From positions 62,001-126,000 of the forward strand of contig JAUHWC010000004.1 of NCBI GenBank assembly GCA_030424845.1: a stretch of DNA of 64,000 nt, given 5' to 3'. This document shows positions 1-11,183 of this stretch, piece after piece. Within the stretch, counting starts at the first letter, position 1. Each line of letters opens with the position of its first letter. A program made the position numbers and the translations under genes. The DNA is from Alphaproteobacteria bacterium (GTDB taxonomy: Bacteria > Pseudomonadota > Alphaproteobacteria > Sphingomonadales > Sphingomonadaceae). The notes beneath the pieces were generated by a model, which was not told where the DNA came from, searched no databases, and worked only from the letters and a program-made list of their open reading frames with translations.

Positions 1-630
1 GACCATGACTTCCACGAATACAAGGTGGCGGTGAAGGCATCCGACGTGTTCCTTGCCGTGGCAGCCTACATGGAACTGGCAGACGCGGTGGATTGCCCGC
101 TGCACCTTGGTATCACCGAGGCTGGCGGCCTCATCGGAGGAACGGTCAAGAGCTCCATCGGTCTTGGCAATTTGCTGTGGGCCGGGATCGGCGACACGAT
201 CCGCGTATCGCTTTCGGCAGAACCGGAACAGGAAGTGCGGGTCGGGTTCGAGATCCTCAAGTCGCTCGGCCTGCGAACCCGCGGCGTGCGCGTGGTCTCC
301 TGCCCCAGCTGCGCGCGGCAGGGTTTTGACGTGATCAGGACAGTGCAGGTGCTGGAGGAACGCCTGCAGCACATCAAGACGCCGCTATCGCTTTCCGTTC
401 TCGGTTGCGTCGTCAACGGACCCGGCGAAGCGCGCGAAACCGATATCGGCATCACCGGCGGCGGCGCAGGCAAGCACATGGTCTACCTTTCCGGCGTGAC
501 CGACCATCACGTGCAGGACCAGGACATGATCGAACACATCGTGTCGCTGGTGGAAAAGAAGGCTGCCGAGATCGAGGAGGGCATGATCGATGCCGGAAAA
601 GCCGAAGGTGCAGTCGAAGCCGCGGAATAA
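1..630 (+). CDS. ispG: IspG, 4-hydroxy-3-methylbut-2-enyl diphosphate synthase, C-terminal part
   Basis: This iron-sulfur enzyme makes HMBPP in the MEP isoprenoid pathway. The reading frame is open from base 1, so the N-terminal TIM-barrel part lies before the window; 209 residues are visible. The C-terminal iron-sulfur region is clear: a [11 protein letters not shown] motif supplies two cluster cysteines and a later [13 protein letters not shown] segment supplies the third, followed by a Gly-rich DIGITGGG stretch. The protein ends in a short acidic/Ala-rich tail beyond the usual core. The next gene starts 41 bases before the stop, suggesting co-transcription. The family assignment is firm. 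Confidence 0.95.
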   Translation, partial: DHDFHEYKVAVKASDVFLAVAAYMELADAVDCPLHLGITEAGGLIGGTVKSSIGLGNLLWAGIGDTIRVSLSAEPEQEVRVGFEILKSLGLRTRGVRVVSCPSCARQGFDVIRTVQVLEERLQHIKTPLSLSVLGCVVNGPGEARETDIGITGGGAGKHMVYLSGVTDHHVQDQDMIEHIVSLVEKKAAEIEEGMIDAGKAEGAVEAAE

Positions 631-892
631 TGCGCGTGGCAGCGCGGGCGAGGCAGAAGTTCTGCCCGCAACTGCTGATGCCAAGGACCCGGTTGAAGCA
701 AGAGGAGCGCAGGCAACGGGCGCAGTCGCGGTCGGTGCGTTTGCGCTAGGGGCAGTGGCGATGGGCGCACTTGCAATCGGGGCGCTGGCCATCGGCAGGC
801 TCGCCATCGGGCGGATGCATTTGCGCGATGCCCGGATCGACCGCTTGAGCGTGGGCGAACTTGAAATCGATCATATCAGCGCTGGCGAATGA
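590..892 (+). CDS. Small protein with hydrophobic Ala-Ile-Gly repeats
   Basis: I do not recognise a named family. The 100-residue product has a charged N-terminus (about residues 1-40), then a block built from units such as GALAIG, GRLAIG and AMGALAIG (about 42-75), and a tail of [16 protein letters not shown] type. The regular small/hydrophobic repeat could be a membrane helix or a short beta-solenoid. The start overlaps ispG by 41 bases and has a GAGGAGGG stretch upstream. The stop overlaps the next gene's start in an ATGA junction, which argues for translational coupling and a real gene. Confidence 0.6.
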   Translation: MPEKPKVQSKPRNNARGSAGEAEVLPATADAKDPVEARGAQATGAVAVGAFALGAVAMGALAIGALAIGRLAIGRMHLRDARIDRLSVGELEIDHISAGE

Positions 893-1422
893 TTTTCAGG
901 ACCATCCTCGCTGCATTGGCGGCCCTTTGCCTTGCAGCCTGCGCCACCACCGACACCCGGCAAGATCACCACGCCCATGCCGGCAACTGGCCCGAGGCAA
1001 CGCCGTTCGATCCGGCACGCGATGCGCGCAGCGAGCTGGAAGTGGCTTTCGCGGTGGCCACGGCCCAGGATGCGGCCGGCCAGGGCAAGCTCAACATCCT
1101 CGCCGTTTTCGGTGCAAACTGGTGCCATGACAGCCGCGCGCTGGCCGGATGGCTCGAAACCCCGCGTTTTCGCGCGGTGACAGACGCGCATTTCATGGTC
1201 GTCTATATCGACGCGGGCGTTCCGCAGACCGGTGAAGATCGCAACCTCGAACTGGCGGGGGAACTGGGCGTTTCAGGCATCACGGGCACGCCCACCATGC
1301 TGGTGCTCGATGCCGATGGAAAGCTGCTCAACACGCCCGCCGATGCGAGGGCATGGCGCAACGCCTCCATGCGCAGCGAGGACGAGATTTTCTCCTGGCT
1401 GGAGGGCTTTACTCCGCAGTAA
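889..1422 (+). CDS. Thioredoxin-fold lipoprotein
   Basis: The 177-residue product begins with a signal sequence ending in LCLAAC, a lipobox, so it is probably an outer- or inner-membrane-anchored periplasmic protein. A thioredoxin-like domain follows: GANWCHDS places a single cysteine at the usual CxxC site (a CxxS arrangement), and a cis-Pro motif is present at GTPTMLVLD. Lacking the second cysteine it could act as a monothiol exchanger or isomerase rather than a dithiol reductase. It overlaps the preceding small gene by four bases and sits just before an exported protease. The fold is confident; the substrate is unknown. Confidence 0.8.
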   Translation: MIFRTILAALAALCLAACATTDTRQDHHAHAGNWPEATPFDPARDARSELEVAFAVATAQDAAGQGKLNILAVFGANWCHDSRALAGWLETPRFRAVTDAHFMVVYIDAGVPQTGEDRNLELAGELGVSGITGTPTMLVLDADGKLLNTPADARAWRNASMRSEDEIFSWLEGFTPQ

Positions 1423-1449
1423 CCCCGCGCCGCTATCCTGGCGCGCGAT

Positions 1450-2013
1450 ATGGACATCAAGATTCCCCTTGCTGCCATGCTCGTTGTTGGCGGAGCGATC
1501 GGGCTGGCCTTGCCCGGCGAAGGAGAGGTTGCATCCACGGCCGACGGACAGGCCGCGAGGGCCGAAATGCGCGGTGATCCCCAGCGTGACCTGCAACTCA
1601 ACCGTGTGACCGCTTCACCGCCTGCCCCCACCTTGCCCGGTTGGGGCGAGGAGATTGTCCTCCACCGCGAACCGGACGGGCACTTCTACGCGGATGTCTC
1701 GGTCGAAGGGCGCGAATTCCGCATGCTGGTGGATACCGGGGCCAGCGTTGTCGCGCTGACCGGCGAGGATGCTTCCGCCATGGGCCTGCACTGGTTCGAT
1801 GAAGACGTTGCGCCGGTCGCACAGGGTGCATCCGGCGCTGTGCACGGGGTCAACACAACCATCAACCGCATGGCGCTGGGGAGCCTTGAAGCCCAGGGCG
1901 TGCGAGCCATCATCATGCCGGACAGCACGGGCATCTCGCTGCTCGGGCAATCCTTCCTCAGCACCGTGGGCCGGGTGGAGATTTCCGGCGACCGCATGGT
2001 GCTGGGCAACTGA
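1450..2013 (+). CDS. Retropepsin-like aspartic protease (TIGR02281-type, clan AA)
   Basis: The 187-residue protein has an N-terminal hydrophobic segment (about 1-20) that should anchor or export it, a linker, and a single-lobe aspartic protease domain. The catalytic motif is LVDTGASVVALT near residues 95-106. The second conserved motif, LLGQSFLS, appears near the C-terminus. These are the hallmarks of the bacterial clan AA periplasmic proteases common in alphaproteobacteria, which probably work as dimers. The gene follows the thioredoxin-like lipoprotein by 27 bases, consistent with one operon of envelope proteins. Confidence 0.85.
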   Translation: MDIKIPLAAMLVVGGAIGLALPGEGEVASTADGQAARAEMRGDPQRDLQLNRVTASPPAPTLPGWGEEIVLHREPDGHFYADVSVEGREFRMLVDTGASVVALTGEDASAMGLHWFDEDVAPVAQGASGAVHGVNTTINRMALGSLEAQGVRAIIMPDSTGISLLGQSFLSTVGRVEISGDRMVLGN

Positions 2014-2036
2014 GCAGGGGCGGAGAGAAACCCATC

Positions 2037-2966
2037 ATGAACATGTCCAGCCTCCTTCCCCATCGCTGGCGCGTGAAGCGCGAGGCGGGACGGCACAACG
2101 AAGCGATTGCCGGCATCCTCCATACCCCGCCGATCGTTCCCAAGCGGGACGGGCTGGTGATCTTCTCCATGATCGGCACCGCGGTCGTGCTGCCTTACCT
2201 GGTGGCCGTGAAATCGCTGTGGCACCAGTTGAAGCGCGGGCGCATCGCCATCCTTGATGACGGCACGCTGACGGCTGCCGACCGCGCGATCCTGGCCCAG
2301 CATTGCGGCGATCCGCAGATCTTCCGCATTGACGAGGTGCATCGCGGCCCCTTCCCGCAAGGTGGTTGCTGGGAACGCTTGCTTACCATCCTCGACAACC
2401 GCGCCGGCGAATACTGGCTGCAACTGGATAGCGACACGGTGACGCTGGGCCCGGTGTGGGAGCTTGAACGCGCCATTGCCGCCAACCGCAGCTTCACCCT
2501 TCTCGGCGGTGCGGATTCTCCGGAAGAAGCGATGGAGCTTTCCGCCTATGCCCGACTTGCCTATCCCGATGGCGAGGAAGACGGGCATGTGCAGAGCCGT
2601 ATCGAGAGCCGGATGGCTCGCCTCGCCCCCAACCTGGGATGGAAATACATCCGCGGCTGCGCCGGCTTTGCAGGCTTTGCCGCTGGCCGGGGCGGGCGCG
2701 AACTTGCCGCCGCCTTCCTGGCCCGCATGAAAGGCGTGATCGGCGAAGAGGACGCCGCCACCTGGGGGACCGAGCAGGTCGCCTCCAACTTCCTGATCGC
2801 CAATGAAGGCATGCCTGTCTGCCTGCCTTATTCGCGCTACATGAACTACTGGGGCGAGCCGTGGGAACATGGCACGGCCTTTATCCATTTCGTGGGCTCG
2901 CATCGCTATGACAATGGCGCCTATGCCGATGCCAGCCAGGAAGCGATCGCGGAACTGGGCGCCTGA
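2037..2966 (+). CDS. GT-A-like glycosyltransferase family protein
   Basis: The 309-residue protein has no signal peptide. Around residues 40-75 a hydrophobic strand/helix pair is followed by AILDDG. At about residues 125-135, LQLDSDTV looks like the DxD metal/nucleotide-sugar site of GT-A transferases, and WGTEQ lies later in the chain. The overall pattern resembles uncharacterised nucleotide-diphospho-sugar transferases of sphingomonads; donor and acceptor cannot be told. A GGAGAGA Shine-Dalgarno lies about 12 bases before the ATG. Spacing to the preceding protease gene is 23 bases. Confidence 0.6.
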   Translation: MNMSSLLPHRWRVKREAGRHNEAIAGILHTPPIVPKRDGLVIFSMIGTAVVLPYLVAVKSLWHQLKRGRIAILDDGTLTAADRAILAQHCGDPQIFRIDEVHRGPFPQGGCWERLLTILDNRAGEYWLQLDSDTVTLGPVWELERAIAANRSFTLLGGADSPEEAMELSAYARLAYPDGEEDGHVQSRIESRMARLAPNLGWKYIRGCAGFAGFAAGRGGRELAAAFLARMKGVIGEEDAATWGTEQVASNFLIANEGMPVCLPYSRYMNYWGEPWEHGTAFIHFVGSHRYDNGAYADASQEAIAELGA

Positions 2967-3013
2967 CCGGCATTGCCATCGCATTCGCTCGCGCGAGCGA
3001 TTATACTGCCTTC

Positions 3014-3760
3014 ATGGACCGCCGCCGTTTCTTGACTGCCGCCGGGCTCGGCATCGCGAGCCTTGGTTCGCCCATGCGTCTTGCCGCGCAGGCCGGGCCG
3101 GACGCGAAGACCCGACGAATCCTGGACATCGCCCGGCGAGAGATCGACCGGGCAGGCGATGTGCTGTGGCGGCAGGACAAGGCTGCAATCATCGATTTCG
3201 GTGTCCACTCCACTGTCCCCCGCTTCCATATCGCCGACATGGAAGCGGGCACCGTGCGCAGCCTGCTGGTGAGCCACGGCAGCGGGTCCGATCCGGAACA
3301 TGATGGCTGGCTCAATGCCTTTTCCAACCTCCACGACAGCTGGGCCACCAGCCGCGGGGCCTATGTCAGCTGGGAATGGTATGAAGGGCGCTATGGTACA
3401 TCCATGCGGCTTGAGGGTTTGGACGAGAGCAATTCCAACGCCTATCCGCGCGCCATCGTGATGCATGCAGCCGATTACGCCACGCCGGCGCATGTGGAGC
3501 GCTGGGGCAGGCTGGGCCGTTCGAACGGTTGCTTTGCCATCGGGCCGGAGCAGTTCCGCTCGGCGCTTTATCACCTTTCCAGCGGTCGCCTGCTGTTCGC
3601 CGATGCCATCGGCATTGGCGAGAATGGCGAGGATATTGCCATGCCCGATCAAGGTCCGGTGGATTTCGAGGCTGCCATCGCCCAGCGCCGGGCCGAAATG
3701 GAGGAGGCGGATGCGGAATACGGCATCGCCGAAGACCGCTCGCTTGGCGAAGGGGGTTAG
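3014..3760 (+). CDS. Murein L,D-transpeptidase catalytic-domain family protein
   Basis: The 248-residue product starts with a twin-arginine-like leader (MDRRRFLTAAGL), so Tat export is possible. The domain carries HSTVPRF, HGSGSDP and the active-site segment GRSNGCFAI near residue 180, matching the YkuD-like family whose cysteine forms the acyl-enzyme in 3-3 peptidoglycan crosslinking. Its stop lies three bases from the stop of another L,D-transpeptidase on the opposite strand, so two enzymes of related chemistry face each other. Family assignment is good; whether it crosslinks, attaches proteins or hydrolyses is not known. Confidence 0.8.
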   Translation: MDRRRFLTAAGLGIASLGSPMRLAAQAGPDAKTRRILDIARREIDRAGDVLWRQDKAAIIDFGVHSTVPRFHIADMEAGTVRSLLVSHGSGSDPEHDGWLNAFSNLHDSWATSRGAYVSWEWYEGRYGTSMRLEGLDESNSNAYPRAIVMHAADYATPAHVERWGRLGRSNGCFAIGPEQFRSALYHLSSGRLLFADAIGIGENGEDIAMPDQGPVDFEAAIAQRRAEMEEADAEYGIAEDRSLGEGG

Positions 3761-3763
3761 CGC

Positions 3764-5086
3764 CTAGAGCCCCGCCACCATCAACAGCCGCCGCTGGCTG
3801 GGCGCGGCCAGCGCCGCAAGGACCGGAGCATCGCGGCTGTAGAGATCGGCAAACTCCTCCAACTCGCCCGCCTCGTTCACCCGCATGGTGAAATAGGACA
3901 GGTAGACCGGCACCTGCTGCTGAAGCGGAACCTTGGTATATTCCCGGCTGGCGGAATACCGCATGGCCTCATGCGCACTTGTCCCCTCACCCAGCAGTGC
4001 CAGTGTTACTGCCAGTTCCATCGCATCTTCCACCCGCACGCAGCCGTGGCTGAGCGCCCGCGCATCGCGCTCGAACAGGTTGCGGTTGGGCGTGTCATGC
4101 AGGAAGATCGCGTGGGCATTCGGCATGTCCAGCTTCATCAGTCCCAGTGCGTTGCGCGGACCGGGCTGCTGGACCACGCTGACATAACCGTTGGCCCCGC
4201 GCGAAGCGGTATATCCCATGCTGCGGGCCCATACCGGATTGTTGAGCACGCGCCGCCCCAATCCTTCGCCGACGACGATGCTCTGCGGCACGGTCCAGTT
4301 GGGATTGAAGATCACCCCTTCCACCATTTCCGACATCTGCGGCGTGGCATTGCGCCCCGGGGTGCCCACGATGGTCCGATAGCTGCGCATCGTCTCGCCG
4401 TTCACGTTCAGGCGCAGCATGAATTCCGGCACGTTTACCAGCAGGTGTATCCCGCCAAGATCGCGCGGCAGCCACCGCCAGCGATCCATATTGGCGCGGA
4501 TGGCGTTGCGACGCTCCACCTGCGTTATCGGCGTGGCGGCAAGCGCAGCGCGCAAGGCTGCATATTGCTTGTGGGAGGGGTTGATCGATTCGAGAACCCC
4601 GGCGACATCGCCCGTCGCCAGGGCGCATTCCATCAGCGCGCCGACCGGCAGGCGTTCCGCATCGGGATCATCCATCAGGTAGTTGCGGCGGGCAATCACC
4701 GGTGTGCGGCCATCGCGCAGGTCCTGCACCAGCCACGTGAAAATCGCACCGGCGGTATTGTCCAGCAGGTCCCCTTCTCCCGCCAAGATGGCAGCGCGCA
4801 GCTCGTCCGGGCGGTAATCGGCGGGATCGAGCCCTTCCGCGCTGATCGCCATCACGACTTCCAGCAATTGCTGCGCCCGTTCCGCCGGCCATTGCGTGCT
4901 GGCCATGCTGCGCGGCGGGATCACGCAGCGTGCGGTCGCCGCCGGCCATTGGCTGGCCATGACCTGCACCGCATCGTCTTCCAGCACCGATTCGAAAGGC
5001 AGCGTCTGCGCCGAAGGCGTGGTTGCGGACACGCCAAGCGCAATGGCCGCGCCAAGAAAGGCAAGTGATTTTGCCGCGTTAACCAT
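3764..5086 (-). CDS. YcbB/LdtD-like L,D-transpeptidase
   Basis: The 440-residue protein has a signal peptide (MVNAAKSLAFLGAAIAL..), an N-terminal scaffold region of the YcbB type (about 40-230), and a C-terminal YkuD domain. Active-site motifs are FLHDTPNRNLF and ALSHGCVRVED, which contains the catalytic His and Cys. Such enzymes form 3-3 crosslinks in the periplasm. The length is shorter than E. coli YcbB but normal for alphaproteobacterial versions. It is transcribed divergently from the permease gene at 5185 across a 98-bp gap and converges on the other L,D-transpeptidase. Confidence 0.88.
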   Translation of the reverse strand: MVNAAKSLAFLGAAIALGVSATTPSAQTLPFESVLEDDAVQVMASQWPAATARCVIPPRSMASTQWPAERAQQLLEVVMAISAEGLDPADYRPDELRAAILAGEGDLLDNTAGAIFTWLVQDLRDGRTPVIARRNYLMDDPDAERLPVGALMECALATGDVAGVLESINPSHKQYAALRAALAATPITQVERRNAIRANMDRWRWLPRDLGGIHLLVNVPEFMLRLNVNGETMRSYRTIVGTPGRNATPQMSEMVEGVIFNPNWTVPQSIVVGEGLGRRVLNNPVWARSMGYTASRGANGYVSVVQQPGPRNALGLMKLDMPNAHAIFLHDTPNRNLFERDARALSHGCVRVEDAMELAVTLALLGEGTSAHEAMRYSASREYTKVPLQQQVPVYLSYFTMRVNEAGELEEFADLYSRDAPVLAALAAPSQRRLLMVAGL

Positions 5087-5184
5087 GATCCCAGTCTGGC
5101 CCCGCGGCCCGATTCGGGCAAGGAATCACAGCAACTTTCGCCAAATTCATGGCTCGCGCCGCCCGGCCCGCGTAAAGCCGGGCC

Positions 5185-6093
5185 ATGAATCGCAATCCGG
5201 CCTTCTATCCGTTTCTCGTCACTCTGGTGGCCATCGGGCTTCTCAGCCTGATGGACGGGTTCATGAAGAGCGCGGCAATCGCGGTGGGTGCCTACAGCGC
5301 GCTGGTGATCCGTTCGGCCATGTCCATCTCGCTGATTGCTCCCGTATGGTTGTGGCAAGGAGCCAACTGGCCGGCGAAGAAGGTCATGCGGGTGCACTGC
5401 ATCCGCGGCGTGATCTCGGCCTTCATGGCGCTCACCTTCTTTTCCGCCCTCGTCTACCTGCCATTGGCCGAGGCGATTGCCTTGTCCTTCATAAGCCCGC
5501 TGATCGCTCTCGGGCTGGCAGTGGTGATCCTGGGTGAGACCCTTGCCGGCAAGACCTTGGTCGCCGCGGTGCTGGGCCTCGTGGGCGTGGCGGTGATCGT
5601 AGGCGGGCGCATCGGTGCTGCCGAAATGGATGACGATGCCGCGCTGGGTGTCGTCCTGGTGCTGGTATCAGCGTTGCTCTATGCCTGGAAGCTGATCCTG
5701 CAACGCCAGCAGGCGCTGGTGGCAAAGCCGGTGGAAATCGTTACTTTTCAAAGCAGTATTTCCGGCAGCGTGCTGCTTCTGGCCGCGCCGTTCTTCTTTG
5801 CCTGGCCCGGAGAATCAGACACCTGGATTACCATCGCCCTTACTGCCGTGCTCAGCATTTCCGGCGCGCTGATGCTGGCTTGGGCCTATGCCCGGGCAGA
5901 AGCGCAAGTGCTGGTTCCGGTGGAATATTCCGGCTTTGCATGGGCCGCACTGTTCGGCTGGCTTCTGTTCGGCGAAGGAGTGCAATGGCCTACGCTGGCC
6001 GGCGCGGCGCTGATCATCGTGGGTTGCTGGATCGCAGCTCCCAGGAAACACACCGAACAGGCCGCGACCGGAGCCGCAGCAGATATCGGCTAG
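5185..6093 (+). CDS. DMT-superfamily (EamA) transporter
   Basis: The 302-residue protein is almost wholly hydrophobic, with about ten predicted transmembrane helices arranged as two EamA repeats (roughly 8-140 and 155-285). Motifs typical of the family, such as YLPLAEAIALSFISPL in repeat one and QVLVPVEYSGFAWAALFGWLLFGE in part in repeat two, are present. It is an inner-membrane exporter or exchanger of small metabolites. The substrate cannot be inferred, although several sphingomonad relatives are annotated as amino-acid or S-adenosylmethionine exporters. The stop overlaps the convergent small gene downstream by four bases. Confidence 0.85.
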   Translation: MNRNPAFYPFLVTLVAIGLLSLMDGFMKSAAIAVGAYSALVIRSAMSISLIAPVWLWQGANWPAKKVMRVHCIRGVISAFMALTFFSALVYLPLAEAIALSFISPLIALGLAVVILGETLAGKTLVAAVLGLVGVAVIVGGRIGAAEMDDDAALGVVLVLVSALLYAWKLILQRQQALVAKPVEIVTFQSSISGSVLLLAAPFFFAWPGESDTWITIALTAVLSISGALMLAWAYARAEAQVLVPVEYSGFAWAALFGWLLFGEGVQWPTLAGAALIIVGCWIAAPRKHTEQAATGAAADIG

Positions 6094-6275
6094 GGCGCTC
6101 CCTCGGCCGTATCTTCATCGACGGCGAGCACTTGCTCCTCGTCATCCTCGAAGAAGCTGGTGCTTTGCCAGACAAGGCCGAGGGCTCCGCCGAGGAAGGC
6201 GGCAAGGAGCAGGGCAAACAGCATGCGCATCACACCGATCCGGGGGCGTCCGCTGTCTCCTGCTGCAAATGGCAT
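6090..6275 (-). CDS. Small single-pass membrane protein with acidic tail
   Basis: This 61-residue product is not one I recognise. It has a short N-terminal segment with arginines, one hydrophobic helix (MRMLFALLLAAFLGGALGL), and a strongly acidic C-terminus (FFEDDEEQVLAVDEDTAEG). I chose the ATG at 6275 because a GGGGAG Shine-Dalgarno lies eight bases upstream; longer in-frame versions lack one. It converges on the permease gene and diverges from acnA, with about 170 bp between it and acnA. Confidence 0.55.
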   Translation of the reverse strand: MPFAAGDSGRPRIGVMRMLFALLLAAFLGGALGLVWQSTSFFEDDEEQVLAVDEDTAEGAP

Positions 6276-6444
6276 TGCTCCAACTCCCCGAAAAACGTCT
6301 GGTTGCCTGCAGTAAAGGCCCTGTCCCCTTGACCTGAGCCGTCCAAAAGAGCAACCCGCGCACGAAAGGCCCCGCCCTGTCCTCCAACGGGGCCGGAACA
6401 GCAACAGGCATCTGCCTCCAACAGGGCAAAGGACAAGGCATTAC

Positions 6445-9117
<2,673 letters not shown>

Positions 9118-9131
9118 TCGGGAGAACACGC

Positions 9132-9578
9132 ATGATCCGCACCGCCGCCCCCTTCGCCCTGGCACTGGCCATCGGCCTCACCGGCTGCACGCCTGAACCG
9201 CAAGCGGAAGCGGCCACGAGCGAGGAGGCGGCGGTCGCGGCCGTCGCGGCGGTGGAGACCATCTCGGCGGCGGAGCTTGCCGCCATACTTGAAGCTGGCG
9301 AGGCAATCCTGGTGGATGTGCGCACCCCTGCGGAGTTTGCCGAGGCACGGCTTTCAGGCGCGCTCAACGCGCCGCTTTCCACTTTCGATCCGGCCAGCAT
9401 TCCGATGGAGGAGGGCCGCGAAACGATCCTCTATTGCCGTTCTTCGCGCCGTTCGGGCGAAGCGGCCGATATCCTGGCCAACCACATCGGCGGCACCGTG
9501 CGCCATCTCGAAGGCGGGATCGTGGCATGGCAGGATGCGGGCATGGAAACTATGGCTGAACCGGAACCTGCCGGCTGA
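9132..9578 (+). CDS. Rhodanese-domain lipoprotein
   Basis: The 148-residue protein has a signal sequence with lipobox LTGC near residue 20, an Ala/Glu-rich linker, and one rhodanese domain (about 45-140). The active-site loop ILYCRSSRRSG carries the persulfide-forming cysteine, and VDVRTPAEFAEARL is the conserved entry motif. It should sit in the periplasm anchored to a membrane, handling sulfane sulfur or thiol redox. It follows acnA by 14 bases and precedes the first 2OG oxygenase by eight bases, so these genes may form one transcript. Confidence 0.85.
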   Translation: MIRTAAPFALALAIGLTGCTPEPQAEAATSEEAAVAAVAAVETISAAELAAILEAGEAILVDVRTPAEFAEARLSGALNAPLSTFDPASIPMEEGRETILYCRSSRRSGEAADILANHIGGTVRHLEGGIVAWQDAGMETMAEPEPAG

Positions 9579-9586
9579 CCTGACCG

Positions 9587-10303
9587 ATGGACAGGTTCAC
9601 CTTTTCGCCACCCAATCTTTCCGGAGCGGTGACCGATCCCGCCAATGATCCCGCCAGGCTGGCGGCCACCGGCGCGAAGGTTCGCGAACGCCTGGCAGGC
9701 AAGCCGGGCATCGTGTCGCTGGGCGGCGACATGCTGGATCTCTACCTGATCCCGCAATTCATGAACGAGGCAGAATGCGCGCGCCTGGTGCAGGGGATCG
9801 ACAGCAAGATCGGCCCGTCCACCCTGTTCAAGGGGACCGAGATCGACGGTTTCCGTACCAGCTCCACCCATCATTTCGACGGAACAGAGCCAGAGATCGC
9901 CGCCGTTCGCAGCCGCATCTGCAAGGCGCTGGGCATTGACGAGGTGCATGCCGAGACCATGCAGGGCCAACGCTACATGCCCGGCCAGCAGTACAAGCAT
10001 CACTATGACTACTTCTTCCCCTCGCAGGAATACTGGCAGCAGGAACGCCGCCGCGGCGGGCAGCGAAGCTGGACGGCGATGCTGTGTTTGAACGAGCCGG
10101 AAGCAGGCGGCGAAACCAATTTCGCCAGGCCCGATATCTCGATCCCGCCAAAGACCGGCACGCTCGTCGTGTGGAACAACATGGGCCATCACGGCCAACC
10201 GAACGAGAACACGCTGCATGCCGGCACACCGGTCCGCAAGGGCAGCAAATACGTGATCACCCAGTGGTTCCGGCAGGACGAATGGAGCCTGCACCTGCGC
10301 TGA
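9587..10303 (+). CDS. Prolyl 4-hydroxylase-like 2-oxoglutarate/Fe(II) oxygenase, first copy
   Basis: The 238-residue cytosolic protein contains a P4Hc domain (about 60-235). The metal triad is visible as HHYDYF (His and Asp) and a distal His in TLHAGTP; a basic residue in RKGSKYVITQWFR should bind the 2-oxoglutarate carboxylate. The FRTSSTHHF motif near residue 86 is shared with the next gene. Bacterial relatives hydroxylate prolyl residues in proteins or peptides; the target here is unknown. It begins eight bases after the rhodanese gene and is followed by a paralogue in tandem. Confidence 0.85.
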   Translation: MDRFTFSPPNLSGAVTDPANDPARLAATGAKVRERLAGKPGIVSLGGDMLDLYLIPQFMNEAECARLVQGIDSKIGPSTLFKGTEIDGFRTSSTHHFDGTEPEIAAVRSRICKALGIDEVHAETMQGQRYMPGQQYKHHYDYFFPSQEYWQQERRRGGQRSWTAMLCLNEPEAGGETNFARPDISIPPKTGTLVVWNNMGHHGQPNENTLHAGTPVRKGSKYVITQWFRQDEWSLHLR

Positions 10304-10354
10304 AGAGGCGGAGCGCGCTCGATATGGTTAGCGCTTTGGTCACGATTTCCTGCG

Positions 10355-11074
10355 ATGATTGCGACCATGAACGAGGTTGTCGCATCATCGGCAGGCGGTG
10401 ATTTCGCCTATGCTTGCGATCCTGCAAAACTCGCCGCAATCGGCGAGACGGTCCGCACGCACCTTGCCCGCGTTCCCGAGGCACGCCGACAGCCCACCGA
10501 TCTTGCCGAAGTCTATGTGATCGATCGCTTCCTGACCGGTCAGGATTGCCGGCGCATCGTCCAGGTGATCAATTCCAAAGCGGTGCCATCCACGCTCTAC
10601 AAGGGCAATCACGACAAGCTCTATCGCACGTCTTCAACCCATCATTTCGATGTCGGGAATGCCTACACCCACGACCTGGAACTCTACATCTGCGAGGTGA
10701 CCGGGCTGGATATCCTGCAGGCCGAAGCCATGCAGGGGCAGCGTTACGGCAAGAACCAGGAATACAAGCACCACCACGATTTCTTCCATCTCGGCGACTC
10801 ATACTGGCCGGGTGAAGCCGTGCGCGGCGGGCAACGAACCTGGACCGCGATGATCAACCTCAACGAACCGAGAGAGGGCGGCGAAACCGATTTCCCTCAC
10901 CTGGGCATGCGGTTCAAGCCCAAGACCGGGCAGCTCGTCCTGTGGAACAACATGACCCCGGATGGTCGCCCGAACATGAAGACGCTGCATGCCGGCATGC
11001 CGGTGATACGCGGAATGAAGCATGTGATCACACTGTGGTTCCGACAGGATCCGTGGCGCCTGCTGAACGGGTAA
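10355..11074 (+). CDS. Prolyl 4-hydroxylase-like 2-oxoglutarate/Fe(II) oxygenase, second copy
   Basis: This 239-residue protein is a clear paralogue of the preceding gene: shared segments include YRTSSTHHF, AMQGQRYG, YKHHHDFF, WNNM and TLHAGMPV. All metal ligands (His, Asp, His) and the distal basic residue are kept, so both copies look active. The ATG at 10355 is used here; a second in-frame ATG at 10367 would remove four residues and is equally plausible because neither has a strong Shine-Dalgarno. A hairpin that can end transcription from both sides lies downstream. Confidence 0.83.
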   Translation: MIATMNEVVASSAGGDFAYACDPAKLAAIGETVRTHLARVPEARRQPTDLAEVYVIDRFLTGQDCRRIVQVINSKAVPSTLYKGNHDKLYRTSSTHHFDVGNAYTHDLELYICEVTGLDILQAEAMQGQRYGKNQEYKHHHDFFHLGDSYWPGEAVRGGQRTWTAMINLNEPREGGETDFPHLGMRFKPKTGQLVLWNNMTPDGRPNMKTLHAGMPVIRGMKHVITLWFRQDPWRLLNG

Positions 11075-11127
11075 GCCACCGCGGCAACCGCGCATCCGGT
11101 TGAATGCTTCTGCCAGGCTGGAAAAGG

Positions 11128-11153
11128 AAAGGGCGACCCGTAGGGGCCGCCCT
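11128..11153. terminator. Bidirectional hairpin terminator
   Basis: An AAAGGGCG/CGCCCTTT-type stem with A-rich and T-rich edges lies between two convergent genes, the second oxygenase and the PEP-CTERM gene. It could end transcription from either side. Confidence 0.6.
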
Positions 11154-11183
11154 TTGTCATCTCCGGTGATGCCCGGGCATCGA

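Noticed and set aside
42-630. Tail extension of IspG as a separate gene
   Set aside because: The frame is continuous with the iron-sulfur domain and the tail is a simple acidic/Ala extension.
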